A stretch of DNA of 64,000 nucleotides, from the NCBI RefSeq assembly GCF_030867095.1, contig NC_081827.1, forward strand, positions 47,776,001 through 47,840,000, written 5' to 3'. Position numbers and translations under genes: made by a program. This DNA comes from Alligator mississippiensis (Eukaryota > Chordata > Crocodylia > Alligatoridae). Every line of letters begins with the position of its first letter. The first letter of the stretch is position 1. This document shows, one piece after another, positions 1 to 11,284 of this stretch. The notes below the pieces were generated by a model, which was not told the DNA's origin, did no database searches, and saw only the letters and a program-made list of their open reading frames with translations.

Positions 1-1246
1 CGCTTTTCTATTTGTCTGTCTTACTAATAATTCCTCCCATGTTTTTAAGACCAACATTTCTATAAAACATTTTTCCATTTAGTTTTGATGTATAGTACAT
101 GTCCAGAATATTTTACTGGGGTTTTTTTGTGGTTCTTGTCTTTTTTATATTGAAATTACAAAATATGTAACTTTATTAAAATACGTACTTGAAAAGACCT
201 AAGAGCTTGCTGAGCTGCTTTTTTTCCATTATTACCTTTCAGAACTAGTTTTTAAAAATATTACACTGATATATTCATTGGCTGCTGTCACTGAAGGAAA
301 TGGCAATATTCCTGTTATGTTCAATAATGCAAGATCAAATCCTGAGGGAATAAGAAATCAAGAAAACTTTTCAGTATCTATATAGATCCTTTCCAGCCTC
401 TAATAATAAATATGGTGGGTTGCTCTTTGTGGTCTATATTCCCAGGCTCCTAAGAGTAATAATTTACTAAGAACTGCTGTTACACAAATGTAAGGAAATT
501 AAACTAGTAATTACCTCAAGTAACCATTTTCCAATTCACATAGCACCAATGACAGACCGCACATTTATTTAACTTTTTATTATGAGACCATTAACTATAC
601 CACAACTGTGATGGAAGAACTATATTCATCATTTGTTTGACAAAAACAGACCTTTATTTGTACAGAATTTTCTTTATGGCAAGCCAAGTACATTGTCTGC
701 CTGCATCTGACAGAATTAGCATCTGAAAAACTTGTTTGCATTCCCATTTTGTATAACAGGCTGTTTATGTGAGGATTGCAAATGGAAGGAAAACATATCA
801 CCTTCCAAGGACATCAGGTAAGTTGAAGACAATAGAAAAAGGATACTTCATGAGGTATTCATCTATTCAGCTGTCTTGATGAAGGCTGAAAGGTTGTCAT
901 TTGTACAAATATAAAAAACAGAACCTACCTGAAGTGAATTACAATGAACTTCAAGAATTAGTATTTTAATTATTTTAAATAGTTGAATGTGATTTCCTTA
1001 AGCTTTTGGCAACTATGAAGTGTTCTATACCAATGGGGAGTAAATAAAAAAACCTGCTCCTTGAATACTTAGATACTATAATGATAGGTGCTACAAACAT
1101 TCTTATAATAGATGTGAAACAGATATAAGCACATAAAACTGATGAAAAATGTGTAGATGGTTTATAAAGTATGCTTTTGTAGTTACAATACCTAAGATTA
1201 AATTTCAGCTGACTGTCTTCAATCTTCTGGGCAGAAAATAATTAGT
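1..1246. other. AT-rich unique-looking DNA
   Basis: AT-rich sequence with only short chance frames. No exon, RNA gene or clear repeat is visible to me. Confidence 0.5.
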
Positions 1247-1545
1247 AACATAGGACATAGGACTCAAAAGGACCCCTTGGGTCATCTACCACAAGCAACT
1301 ATATCATATAATCCTTTTCATGAATTTATCAACATGCATCTGGGAACTAGTTATTTTGTTTTCCTCTACTATTTCTAGTGGGGGACTTTTCCAGAATATT
1401 ATTCTTCTCCTTATTTTCTAGCCTAAATATGTTCCTGGTGAGTTCATACTCATTTGGTCTTGTACATTGTCCTTTAGTTGAAGCAGCCCTTCTCCCTCCC
1501 TTGTGTTTACTGCCAGATGTAAAGAAGGATTGTGTTCCTTCTTAG
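1247..1545 (-). mobile_element. CR1 LINE fragment, 3'-proximal part
   Basis: Read on the minus strand this matches the 3'-region layout of reptilian CR1 elements: a GGACATAGGACT-type start at 1247, then the segment complementary to the familiar CCCTTGGGTCATCTA stretch. The matching continuation resumes at about 2308 after an inserted DNA transposon. No usable reading frame remains. Identification rests on recalled CR1 consensus, not a database search. Confidence 0.7.
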
Positions 1546-1553
1546 CTGTGCAT

Positions 1554-2299
1554 CAGATGTGTAACAACAACAGTTGGCACCCTGGGCAAGTGCCATGGAG
1601 TGAGTGGGGAAAGGTGGCTCTGAGGTGGGAGAGGGGACACACATGGATTCTGAGAACAGGCACGGGCATGCCTGGGCTCCAAAAGCAGAGGGCAGATGCA
1701 CATATTTCTGTGAGCAGGGGGCTAGGGTGGTGTGGCAGTCTAACCATGTCCGGAACTCCCAAACAGTCCCCAGATGAGCTGCTGCTGCCACCGCTGAATG
1801 CTCTGCCCACCGCAGCTGGTGCCAAGGACTGGTTTGGAATTCCTGGCATGGGGGAGCTGTGGGGCTGCTGCTGCTGCCAGGGCGTGGACTGCACAGGGGT
1901 GGGGGAGATTCCAGCACCCCTCCCAACTCAGAATCTGGGATGGGTGCCCAGTGGCCATGTGTAGGAGGTGCACGTGTACCCCCTGAGAGCACTGGTGCAT
2001 CCCCTGACAGGCCACGCTCACCGCTTAGGCAATGGGCAGGGGGGCAGGTGGGAGCACTGGTGCCCCCCTGTGAGTGCTGGCTGGGAACTGGGAGCACTGG
2101 ATGAAGTGCCGTGGCCACTTCCTGGTCAGCAAGATTGGCTGCAAGGGACTTCCTCCCCCCCGGTCGGCAAGATTGGCTGCAGGGGGACTCCCACCCAGTC
2201 ACTGACTGGTCACTGAGGGAGCACATGGCCCCCCTGACTAAAGGTGGCACCAGTCACCCATGTGGGTGCCCCTCTCCCCTACCCCTAGTTACACTACTG
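1554..2299. mobile_element. GC-rich non-autonomous DNA transposon (hAT-like) inside a CR1
   Basis: A sharply GC-rich block splits a minus-strand CR1. Its ends are inverted: CAGATGTGTAAC at 1554 and, on the other strand from 2299, CAGTAGTGTAACTA. Flanks CTGTGCAT (1546-1553) and CCTTGTAT (2300-2307) agree at 5 of 8 positions, as expected for an old 8-bp hAT target duplication. There is partial internal inverted similarity around 1750-1850 (GGAACTCCCAAACAGTCC versus GGAATTCCAAACCAGTCC on the opposite strand). The 247-aa and 153-aa open frames here lie in GC-rich, stop-poor repeat DNA and show no protein motif. Confidence 0.6.
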
Positions 2300-2307
2300 C
2301 CTTGTAT

Positions 2308-2505
2308 TGCTACCCCAGGCCCCTTTAAAGTCCCCTGATAAGACACAATCAGATCATTCTAATCGCCCTTCTCTACATCTGGGTTGTTTTGAATTCCTTT
2401 TTCATAAACACAGGTCACATGAATTGTAAAAGTATACATAACATAGGCTCACAAGTGGCTTGTGTAATGGTGTTAATACATCCCAACTTCTATTATGGTG
2501 GGGAA
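2308..2505 (-). mobile_element. CR1 LINE fragment (continuation of 1247-1545)
   Basis: This resumes the CR1 interrupted at 1545. On the plus strand it shows the expected order of complement-CR1 landmarks: CCCTGATAAGAC, then CGCCCTTCTCTACATCTG, then TTTGAATTC, then GTGGCTTGTGTAATGG. It fades into non-recognisable sequence near 2505. Confidence 0.65.
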
Positions 2506-3526
2506 GAAATTACCCTGTGTATTCCCACAAAAGTTAAGCACAACTTCAGGTTTCTTCTTCCTCGTATTCCAAGCTCATTTAGGTTTTGACATTCAGTCCC
2601 TACCTAAAAATAATACTTTCCACTAAGTAAGCAAGGGTAAAGGATAAGGGCTCTCCGTTATTTTTGTTTAATGAAGGTTTCTCATTGTCACATAAACCTT
2701 GAATAAATTCCCTACGTAATAAAGGTTAGGCTTATTTTTTTGTAGTCACATGTACCTACTAGCCACAGATTAACTGTGGTGGCAGGAATGACATACATAA
2801 TTATGCCCATTGTGAATTTCTGCTTTTGGGTGGAGCTCAAAAATTTGGCTTAGTGCATTTATAAACTGCTGGATAGAGGTAAACATTAAATTCCTGCAGG
2901 CTGAATTCACTACATTAGTCCTTTGAATGACCTACATTTTTAATTTGGCATGAAACTACTTCAAGCTAGGTAGTGAAACTAATGAGGCTGCCACAACTGT
3001 GCAAAGCAATAATCAACAGTTACTTTATTGTTGTAGAGTGCATTAAGCCTATGCATGAGGTGAACTGAGATGGGTTAACTTGTTTCACAAAAAAAAACCC
3101 ATCTTGTGAGTTCATACTGTTTCTGTGAAAATGAATAAACATTCCACGTGTACATGATGAGTGGAGAAGGTCCAAGATCATTAGTTATTTTGAAATAAAT
3201 GTGAATAAATCAAAAAACACGTTGTACAAGAGAAATTCAGAGCTCTAGTAGATTCTGCTCCAGAACATTAACCCCGTGTAATTCACCTAACAATAGTCAC
3301 AAACAGCAACAAAAAATAGAAGAATCAAAAACATAGAAGTGTGTGTATTCAGATAAAATAAGTACATTGCACATTGATAAAAGTACCACTTTTCTAATCA
3401 CTGAGCACAATAACTTGCAATGAGATCAGACATCCCTTTCTCTTCAGTATTTCTTGTGTCATGCTGGTTTATCATCACTTCTGGCAAACAAAGTAGCTGT
3501 ACAATGTAGGAGTATCTTTTCTGCTG
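2506..3526. other. AT-rich DNA, no feature seen
   Basis: No exon, RNA or repeat recognised; a short A run lies at about 3089-3096. Confidence 0.4.
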
Positions 3527-3857
3527 TTGTTGTGCATCTGTTTACTTTCTCGAGATAACACCAGTGGATCAAACAGATGCCATTATTGGGCACTTCTCAA
3601 CTATTTTCAAACTGGACAGGGTCACTATGCCTCAAACCTATACCAATGGGGCCTTAGCAATGACAACAAATGCCATTGTAGACAAGTTCAAACCTTGTCC
3701 CACATTGTTGACCTGTGTCCATTTAGTGTTACCTGGTAGTTTTCAAGCTCTTCACACTGGTGATGACATCACATTAAGATGGCTGAAACAATATGCCAAA
3801 ACCACATACTGTAAAAATCAAAATGAAATTTGTATAGGAGATTCCAAGGGCAGTTAA
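3527..3857 (+). pseudogene. Degenerate LINE reverse transcriptase C-terminus
   Basis: The frame from 3527 translates to text typical of the C-terminal tail of some non-LTR retrotransposon ORF2 proteins: a TGQGHY segment, a WGL motif, then a Cys-His knuckle (CHC followed by HIVDLCP) at about residues 50-65. After a frameshift near 3735 the continuation reads GSFQALHTGDDITLRWL in the frame that opens at 3564, again matching the LxALH...WL ending of such proteins. The shift and the missing upstream reverse transcriptase show a dead fragment. I cannot assign the clade; it does not look like CR1. Confidence 0.6.
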
Positions 3858-4799
3858 CCTCTCCTGCTAGATATGCAGGGTTCTCCTCAGACAATGCCTC
3901 AAACCTGCTTTTTAGGTGATGTGCAAGTATGCACCTCAATGGGATGCCTCAGGAGTCACTTCTCTCTACACACTGCACAACACCTCTGTGGACTCAGAAG
4001 GAGGTTCCAGAAGAACTGTGGATAACTGACATTTTGCTTGACTTACCACACCAAAAAGCCCCAAAACAAACAGAAAAGCAAAGTTTGGGGTCTACCGATT
4101 CTCTTTCCTTTTTTAGCACAATGAAAAACTGGTTTGTTTGAAATTATCTGAATAATATTTTTGCAATTACTCAAAACAGCAAGTTTTAGTTTAAAAAAAC
4201 ACGTTCCAAGTGAAAAGTTTGCCCAAAGCTATTTTCCAGTTGCTGATTCCCAGAACAGTTAGCAGCCAAGTACAAAACACGACCCACTTCACACACCAAA
4301 GCTACCACCCATTCTGCTTGAAAATGGATACAAGCTCTCTGGCTTTTAAACTCCATGGTTCTCAGTGCCTTCAATGTGACATGAATATCAGGTTTTTTGC
4401 AACTCGTCCACCTCAATTCCTTCTCCTCTACCCTTCCAATATCAGTACAGGTCACATATACACTTCTATATTTTGTTTATTACAGAGTTGACTTTAGTTG
4501 TACTCCTTTAACCAGTGAGTTCTACATTGGGCATGTTCTCTGTAGTTTAAGGAGTATACTTTGGATGCTTGGCACCAGAACTACTCTTGGATGTGGCTCA
4601 GATTCCCAGTCAAGGACCTTATAACCATTGCTGATCACCCACATCCTGGTCACTGAGCGTACTGAATTAGTTGTACGTAGAAAGCTAAACTGGAAGTTTG
4701 TTTCTAATGTAGGATAACTATTTGCTTGGTCAATACATTTGTTGCTCTATAAGCTACATCCATATACATGTGCTAAGTCAATTAACATGGCTTATTTAG
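3858..4799. other. Unassigned DNA, no feature seen
   Basis: Short frames on both strands (for example 4186-4491) overlap antisense and carry no motif. Nothing else recognised. Confidence 0.4.
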
Positions 4800-5183
4800 T
4801 GCGGAGAAGAGAAGACTGAGGGGAGATTTAATAACAGCCTTCAGCTACCTGAAGGGTAGTTATAAAGAGGATGAAGCTAGACTGTTCTTAAGTGGTGGCA
4901 AATGACAGAACAAGGAGCAACAGTGTCCAGTTACAGTAAGGTTGGTTAGAATGATAGCTAGATTGATATAGAGGAAAAACTCTCTCGTGGAGAGGGTAGT
5001 AAAGCACTGGAACAGGTTACCCAGAGAGGCTGTGGAATCTCCATCCTTGAAGGTGTTTTAAGCCTCAGCTAGATAAAGCCCTTGCTGGCATGATATAATT
5101 GGTGATGGTCCTGTTCTGACCAGGGGGTTGGACTAGATGACCTGCTGAGGTTCCTTCCAACCCTGATTTTCTATGATTCTAAG
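4800..5183 (+). mobile_element. CR1 LINE 3' end
   Basis: A 5'-truncated CR1 tail. It begins with the GAGAAGACTGAGGGGAGATTT segment corresponding to the end of ORF2, continues through CACTGGAACAGGTTACCCAG and the GACTAGATGACCTGCTGAGG region, and ends in TTCCAACCCTGATTTTCTATGATTCTA near 5181. The end structure is the usual CR1 3' terminus. The frame is broken by several changes. Confidence 0.85.
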
Positions 5184-6304
5184 ACCTACATCAAACAGTC
5201 AATAGCACTTTTCTTTGCCTGTAGTCAATAGAACTACATTTTTTATAAGGAGAACTACTTCCTAAAGAGTTAGGTGTTTTATCAAAATAAATGTTGATCA
5301 ATGAGACTAAATTGCAGTTAGAATATTATACCTGATTGCTTTGATTTATTTAAATTACTCAGTGTGTCAATGAAACCTGCTGAGACTTGTCTTTCTTCTT
5401 TCACAAACGAAGGCAAACAAAATCACATAAATGCCAAACTAGTATAGTAAGTCCTGGTTTATTAATTACGTGAACTGGAAGGACAAGAGATGGTGTTAAT
5501 TCATCTGGAATTAAAAGTACACAAAATTGTTCCCATAAGTCAGTAAACAGGCTGAACTTAGTATCCTTGTAATATTATTTATATGACTAAAAAACCGTAA
5601 GAACCTTTCACAGGAGCTGACAACAGTCCTATCAATGCCAATTCACTTTAATACTCAATTCTACCAAATCTGCACTTCTTTTTCTGTACCCCAACACACT
5701 TAAAACTTTTTACCCATCAACTCCAGGGAAGGGAGGTGCACTAACTTACCTTTCTCCCTGCCTTTTGTGTCCCATTAATGGGGTCCTTTAAAGTCACTTA
5801 CTGGTTATTCATCATATCTTCCCTTTCCTTCAGAGTCTCTATATAGTGCCACTGCTCTGCAGTTCTGCAAAGGTGTTAGGAGGATACCTTTTTCCCTTCT
5901 TTTAAGCATCCTAGCTTACCTAAACCACAATGGTAGCAGCACCTAATAAAGAGCCCTCACAATTGCTTATTAAGCTTCACTGTTCACACCCAGAAAAAGC
6001 AGATATTGGAATTCAAATATTAGTATGTCCATGTGCAATGGCAGTTGATACAGTAATTAAAAAATGAAATGCAGGTGGATTAAACCAACATTTTAGGGTT
6101 CCCAAAAGACTCCAGATAAATGGCATGGCAGGTAAACAGCCCAAGAAGCTCTCCCAAAGGCACTTCAAGATGGAGGGGTGATTTCAAGCACTCAACAGAA
6201 GGGACAGCTAGTGTGGCTAGGGAATAACTGCTGGGTAGGCTTAATGAACTGCATCAGGTTAGGTCTCCCAAATGTTAATGTTCATCATCTGCTACTCCCC
6301 ATTG
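5184..6304. other. AT-rich DNA, no feature seen
   Basis: No exon, RNA gene or recognised repeat up to the hAT insertion point. Confidence 0.4.
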
Positions 6305-6424
6305 CTATAGCTCAGGGGTTTTCAACTTTTTTTAAACAAGTGTACCCCTTCTACCTCAAAGTTTCAGCCCAGGTACCCCTTTATATTTTTTTTCTTGGTT
6401 TTAAGGAATGGTGGTGTTGGCTAC

Positions 6425-7450
6425 AAAGGACCAACTCACAGGATCATAATAAATTCTAGTTTATTGGACAGGATGTGAAGTTACCAATACATTCATAAAT
6501 GCAAACTTTGAGTTATGGGTGGTATTGGTCACCTTAGCACATACACACACACACACACATGCACTCACTCATTCAAACCCATGTAGGATAGTGTATAGTA
6601 GCTGCTTTAATGATTGTGGGACCACTGGTGTCAGTATATCTACCTATCCGAGGCCCTGGAGTCTGCTGTTGATGGTCAGCTTCCTTCAAGGCGATGTCTT
6701 CTCCAGAAGGGGGTCGCCTGCTTGTCCTGCTGTCTCGGTAGGTCAGGTGCTAGACGAGAGGGCACCACTGAGGGTCACGCTTCACTGCCTTTTACCCCCT
6801 TCTGGCAGACTTGTGTAATCCCCCAGCATCACCTTGGCTACCCAATCCAGAGGTCGCTGTCCCACATGGGTCTTGAGTAGTATCTAACAGCTGTTAGTCA
6901 CAGGGGTCTCTGCCTGCTGGTACCTGAAGTTTCGAGTGTCCACCCCTGATTTATTGACTTAATGGCTGTATTGTCATGGATTACAGGATTAATCCATAGG
7001 GTGACTATTCAGTTCCAAGTATCAGTTCTTTAGCTTGATTAGCTTAAAATGGAGTTTCTTTGGCTAGGCTATTGTCTACTGATGATCATCATTCACTCAG
7101 ATTCACTCAACAGATTTTATCACTTTACAATTACAATTACAATTTCAATGCCGTTTTAACAACAGTCCAGGGTGTAACTTCATTCTACAGGGAGTACATT
7201 CCTTAAGAGTTTAAAAGTATAAAATATAAAATACAAAATGCCATGGTAAAGATGAGATGGATGAAATATGAAAATGCACTGTGAGAAATATATAAAAATG
7301 TATTGTGAGGCAGTGAGGATCAAAAACTACTTGGGACAGTATGTGAGTTAGGTTAGCACAGGATATATTTACAGACTTTGCAGCGGATATTTTAGTTATT
7401 TTGTTTTCTTTAGTGATGTTGAACTTAATTGAGATGTAGATGTAGTTTCT
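6425..7450. mobile_element. Possible nested insertion inside the hAT element
   Basis: Composition changes here relative to both hAT arms, and the flanking hAT text seems to continue across it. A minus-strand AATAAA at about 6462 and a CA microsatellite are present. I could not define termini or a target duplication, so it may be an LTR-like or other insert or just the element's own interior. Confidence 0.3.
6540..6561. repeat. CA microsatellite
   Basis: About ten uninterrupted CA dinucleotides within the hAT element. Confidence 0.9.
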
Positions 7451-7639
7451 AGGCTTCTCCTACAGAAAGCCACTTCAGCTTTCTGGCTTGCCCTGAGTCT
7501 CGCCACACCCATGTAATGAGTGTGCTACGTCTCTGCCAATACTTAGAAGGAATAGAAATGCACAAAATGGGGCGGGGGGCAGGGTGCAGGAAAGAAGGGG
7601 CTTCTGTTATATCCATGTCCATATGCAGGTGCAGACAGA

Positions 7640-7706
7640 CATGCAGGCGCATACACAGACACACACATGCAGGCACACACAGACACATACACACACAGAC
7701 ACCCAG
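7640..7706. repeat. Imperfect CA-rich simple repeat
   Basis: Alternating CACACA, CAGACA and CATGCAGGCA blocks just left of the palindromic core. Confidence 0.85.
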
Positions 7707-7797
7707 CAGGTAAGTGCATGTGGAAGTAAGGGGTGGGGCAGGCGAGAGAGAAGGGGCTGGGGTGGGGGGGGAGGGCAGATCAAGAATGTGGGGGGAC

Positions 7798-8240
7798 AGT
7801 GTCTCTGCCCGCTCCCAGGAGCAGGGCTGGGAAGGTGAAAGCAGCATTGCCCCTCTGTAGGCCGCACATGCACCTCCCAGCCAGCCAGATGTGGGGGGCA
7901 GGGGTGCTGGGACTTGCACATGGCAGCTGCCACCACCCTGCACCAGCACGGCCATGCCCCGATCTGCTTTGCTGCAGCCAGTTGCATGTGCAGCTCTGCG
8001 GGCTGGTGACGGGTGGCACACAAGGTGCGAGGCATGTCAGCAGCCCTCAGAGCAGCACATGCGACCATCTGCATAAAAGAAGCGCGGGGCATGGCAGCAA
8101 TGGCAGCTTTCACGTGCAAGCCTCCTTCCCCCACCCCCTATCCAGCCCGCCGGGCAGCATGTGTGTGGCCGGCAGAAGGGCACCACTTTTCTCACCCCCC
8201 CAGCCCTGCTCCTGGGAGCAGGTACAGAGTCCGAGATGAG
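7798..8240. repeat. Large imperfect palindrome (foldback core)
   Basis: Two arms of about 220 bp face each other around 8022-8026. Landmarks: CTCCCAGGAGCAGGGCTGG at 7815-7833 is mirrored by CCAGCCCTGCTCCTGGGAG at 8201-8219; GGGACTTGCACATGGCAGC (left) is mirrored by CACGTGCAAGCCTCC (right); GGCCATGCCCCG (left) by CGGGGCATGGC (right). The arms have clearly diverged, so the inversion is old. Confidence 0.85.
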
Positions 8241-8475
8241 GTCGGGGGCGGGGAGGTGTCGTGGTGTGCCACATGGGGCTAGCAGTGCCCAGTGCATCCC
8301 TCCACACCCCCTGGGTAAGAAGCAAAGTATGGGAATGCACCAGAGGGGAGACTGCCACCGTGTCCCAAGACATGCTGCATCCCCACCCACCTGTCCACCT
8401 GCGTGTACCTCCTGCAGGCTTTCTAAGTACCCCTGGTGGTACACGTACCCCTCGTTGATAACCCCTGCTATAGCT

Positions 8476-9854
8476 GAACACTTTATGCATTTTTATCTTT
8501 GAAACCAAAGTTCCATATAAAAATGTATGGTGCTCAAAGTGTGTAAGTGCACTAACCTTACTATGCATCCCCTCAGTAACTATCATTTGCAGTGTGGTGA
8601 GTGAGCCTTGCTGTTTTTGTTACTCCTATGCTCCTTTTAATATTTCTTCACTTATAAGATCCAAGGTTCAATATTGTTCAATCATTTATTTTTTTCCAAA
8701 TTTAGTAATAAATAAATGGCCTATAGCACAGACAGATGTAGATTATATTTTAGAATGAATCCACTGCATAATACACACAACGCTATCATCCCAACCAGCA
8801 GCGTCTCACTTTTACTTTCATTATGGCTGGGTATTTTTCCCCACTGTGTTTATATGCAATGTAGCCCAATCAAACATAGTCTTGCAGCTCTGTTCCCAGA
8901 AATTTTTCATGTACATTGTTTGGTTGACGCATTAGGTTTCAGGGGATTTGTTTCCTTCCCCCTTTTCAGTTTTTTGGGGTTTTTCTTTTAAGAATAGCAC
9001 TTAAAACACAGGTGGGGCTTAACAAATAATAATAATAAAAAAATCAAAAAGACTTCTAGTCTAATAATTGTGCATAGTGGCCTCATGTCCTAGGGATGAC
9101 ACAGCCCCTTTCTCTTCTGTGCACACTATCAGCTTCCTTGGTCAGTATTCAGGGACAATACCCTTACATTATTTCTTCTCTCACATAGGTGGCCGAGTAT
9201 TAGGAAGACTAGTAGCTCCATCTCCTCCACTGTGCTGGCTAGGTGAGCTGAGCTACTGTTGAAAGGAAGGAAACTGCTACTGGTATGTAGATTGGTTTGT
9301 TAGACTAGATTTTTTGTTTTCCCCTGGAGCAATATTTGAGGCTCTGAGAGCTACAATTCCCCTTTTTTGCACACAAAGCATCAAAACTATATGCTCCTTC
9401 TTATTCAGTACAGATTGTACAGTTAGAATCTGATCGTATAAACAGAGCATTTTAAAATCTATTGTTACTACATATGCTAAATCAAAAATACTTACGAGAG
9501 AAATAATATATTTCTCAATCCTTCCCCAGTGGACTTGCACCACTTGATAGACACATAATATATGCCAAAAAATTAAGAAGCTCAACTTACAGACATTTTT
9601 AAGGGCTATGATTCCATGATCCTGGAAGACCTATACTACGATAAAGCAGCATAAAACTACTAAGTCATAACACCACCCCCTGGAAACTGGATACAACATA
9701 AGAACTATAACCCTAGCATACATTAGACTTAACATACATCAATCTCTGAGTTATAGATCCAGCACATTTTATACCATATAAGTAGTTGGAGGAACAGTCT
9801 GACTCAACTCTGTGCCTATAAGGGATATTGGTTTGCAATACTGAAGCAAAATTA
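8476..9854. other. AT-rich DNA, no feature seen
   Basis: Small chance frames only. No splice-bounded exon or repeat recognised. Confidence 0.4.
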
Positions 9855-10535
9855 TTTTCATAGATTTTCATAGGTATTAGGGCTAGGAAGGGACCTCAGA
9901 AGATCATTGAGTCCAGCCCCCTGCCCCAGGGGTAGTAAGTTAGCTAGGGTCAAAGGATCCCAGCAAAGATAAGCATCCAAATGTTTCTTGAAAGAGTCCA
10001 GAGCAGGTGCTTGCACCACCTCTGGAGGCAATTTATTCCAGGCCTTGGGGGCTCAGACAGTAAAGAAGTCTTTCCTTATGTCTGGCCTAAAACAGTCGTG
10101 TAGGAGTTTGTGATTGTTTGACCTTCCTTTGGGGTGCTCTGGTGAACATGCGTTCCCCCAGATCCTGATGCACACCCCTTATATACTTATAGGCTGCCAC
10201 CAGGTCTCCCCAAGCCTGTGCTTTTCCAGGCTGAAGAGTCCCATGGCTCTCCGCCTCTCCTCATAAGAACTGTTCCTTTGTCCTCTGATCATGTGTGTGG
10301 CTTTCCTCTGGACTCTCTCAAGTTTCTCCACATCTTTTTTTGAATAGTGGAGACCTGAACTGGATGCAGTACTCCAGCTGTGGCCTCACCAAGGCCAAGT
10401 ACAGAGGGAGGATAAATCCTGAGATTTCTTTGAGAAGCATCTATAGATACAAGCCAGAGTTTTGTTCGCTTTACCTGCTGCGACATTACATTGGTGGCTC
10501 ATGTTCATTTTGTGCTCAGTCATGACCCCCAAGAT
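9855..10535 (-). mobile_element. CR1 LINE 3' end, crocodilian type
   Basis: The minus-strand CR1 tail starts at 9855 (complement of the CTATGA...TATGAAAA terminus) and runs through the GGGACCTCAGAAGATCATTG and GTCCAGCCCCCTGCCC landmarks, the GTAAAGAAGTCTTTCCTTATG segment and the GGACTCTCTCAAGTTTCTCC segment. The last encodes, on the minus strand, the GEKLERVQR-like end of CR1 ORF2. It is long, well preserved and recalls alligator CR1 copies. Frames are broken by indels. No target duplication is evident, as usual for CR1. Confidence 0.9.
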
Positions 10536-11163
10536 GCCAATAAGCCATTATTGTAAAACTAGATTCTGAGGAAAAATCCTTGCCCCTTCTCTCACTAGCC
10601 TAGAACACCACCTATTTACTTTCCTCCTTTTGTCCCGTTATTTTATGGTTATACTACCACAGTTACCCTTTATATTTATCTTTTTAAAAATTAAGTGTGT
10701 GCTTTAAAAATGTTAAAACTTAGCATAGAAATACAGTTATAATATAGCAATGGATAAATTATATAAAATTATATAATTCGCTAATTGTTGTCAACATTGC
10801 TAAGGCTATAGCAAACATAGATATATTTGTTATACAGTTTTGCTAATTTACCAATACTATGTTAGTAATTAAACTCTAGGCTCAGGCCTTCTAATAAGCT
10901 ATTTAATGTTATGCCTTTCTTGATTAACCTAAATTGCAGAACCAACCATTTACCTTGCCTGACATGTTATTTACTTTAGGCATTTGGCTAGCATGCTATA
11001 CGCAACACTGAGAAAGTTTACACCCAGGTTAGAAGGAACATTAGGTGTTTGCAGATTTAAAAAAAAACAAAACAAAACAGCGCTTTAAACTTAGCATGTT
11101 AATGCAACAAGCCCCATGCATGCCCAAAAGATTTAGTGCGTTACTCCTATCGGGTTCATTCAA
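10536..11163. other. AT-rich DNA, no feature seen
   Basis: Very AT-rich, with short TATA/AATT-type runs around 10740-10790. Confidence 0.4.
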
Positions 11164-11284
11164 TGTCTGTAAAGATTGGGCACTTTTGTGGGGCTTTTTT
11201 GCCACTTTTGTCTGATAGCCAGTTGAATCAGATGTAGCTAAAAGTGCCAAAAAGCCCTGCTGAACTGTCCAATCTTTACAGATG
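11164..11284. repeat. Long hairpin / MITE-like inverted repeat
   Basis: The left arm (11164-11209) starts GTCTGTAAAGATTGG and ends GCCACTTTT. The right arm (11240-11284) is its near complement, starting AAAAGTGCC and ending CCAATCTTTACAGATG. About 80% of ~46 positions pair, with a ~30-nt loop. A MITE remnant is the simplest reading; a pre-miRNA-like transcript cannot be excluded. Confidence 0.8.

Larger units (their letters stand above)
6313..8467. mobile_element. hAT-type DNA transposon, non-autonomous, 2155 bp
   Basis: The element is bounded by a perfect 8-bp target duplication CTATAGCT at 6305-6312 and 8468-8475. Its inverted termini are CAGGGGTTTTCAAC (left) and CAGGGGTTATCAAC (right, read on the minus strand), followed on both sides by GTGTACC-type sequence. 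The 8-bp duplication and CAGGGGTT ends are classic hAT features. No transposase frame is visible. The interior is composite: a left arm to about 6425, an AT-rich insert at about 6425-7450 that looks unrelated, then a GC-rich palindromic core at 7700-8330. The overlapping 160-190-aa frames in the core come from GC-rich repeat DNA. Confidence 0.9.

Noticed and set aside
840-920. GATGAAGGCTGAAAGGTTGTC, PLE-tail-like
   Set aside because: Only a short resemblance, no AATAAAAGATA tail nearby.
1507-2250. 247-aa minus-strand frame
   Set aside because: It crosses the borders of a GC-rich transposon and part of a CR1, has no domain, and competes with equally open plus-strand frames.
7449-8586. Cluster of 130-190-aa frames on both strands
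   Set aside because: They lie in the palindromic GC/CA-rich hAT core; overlapping frames on both strands are expected from composition.
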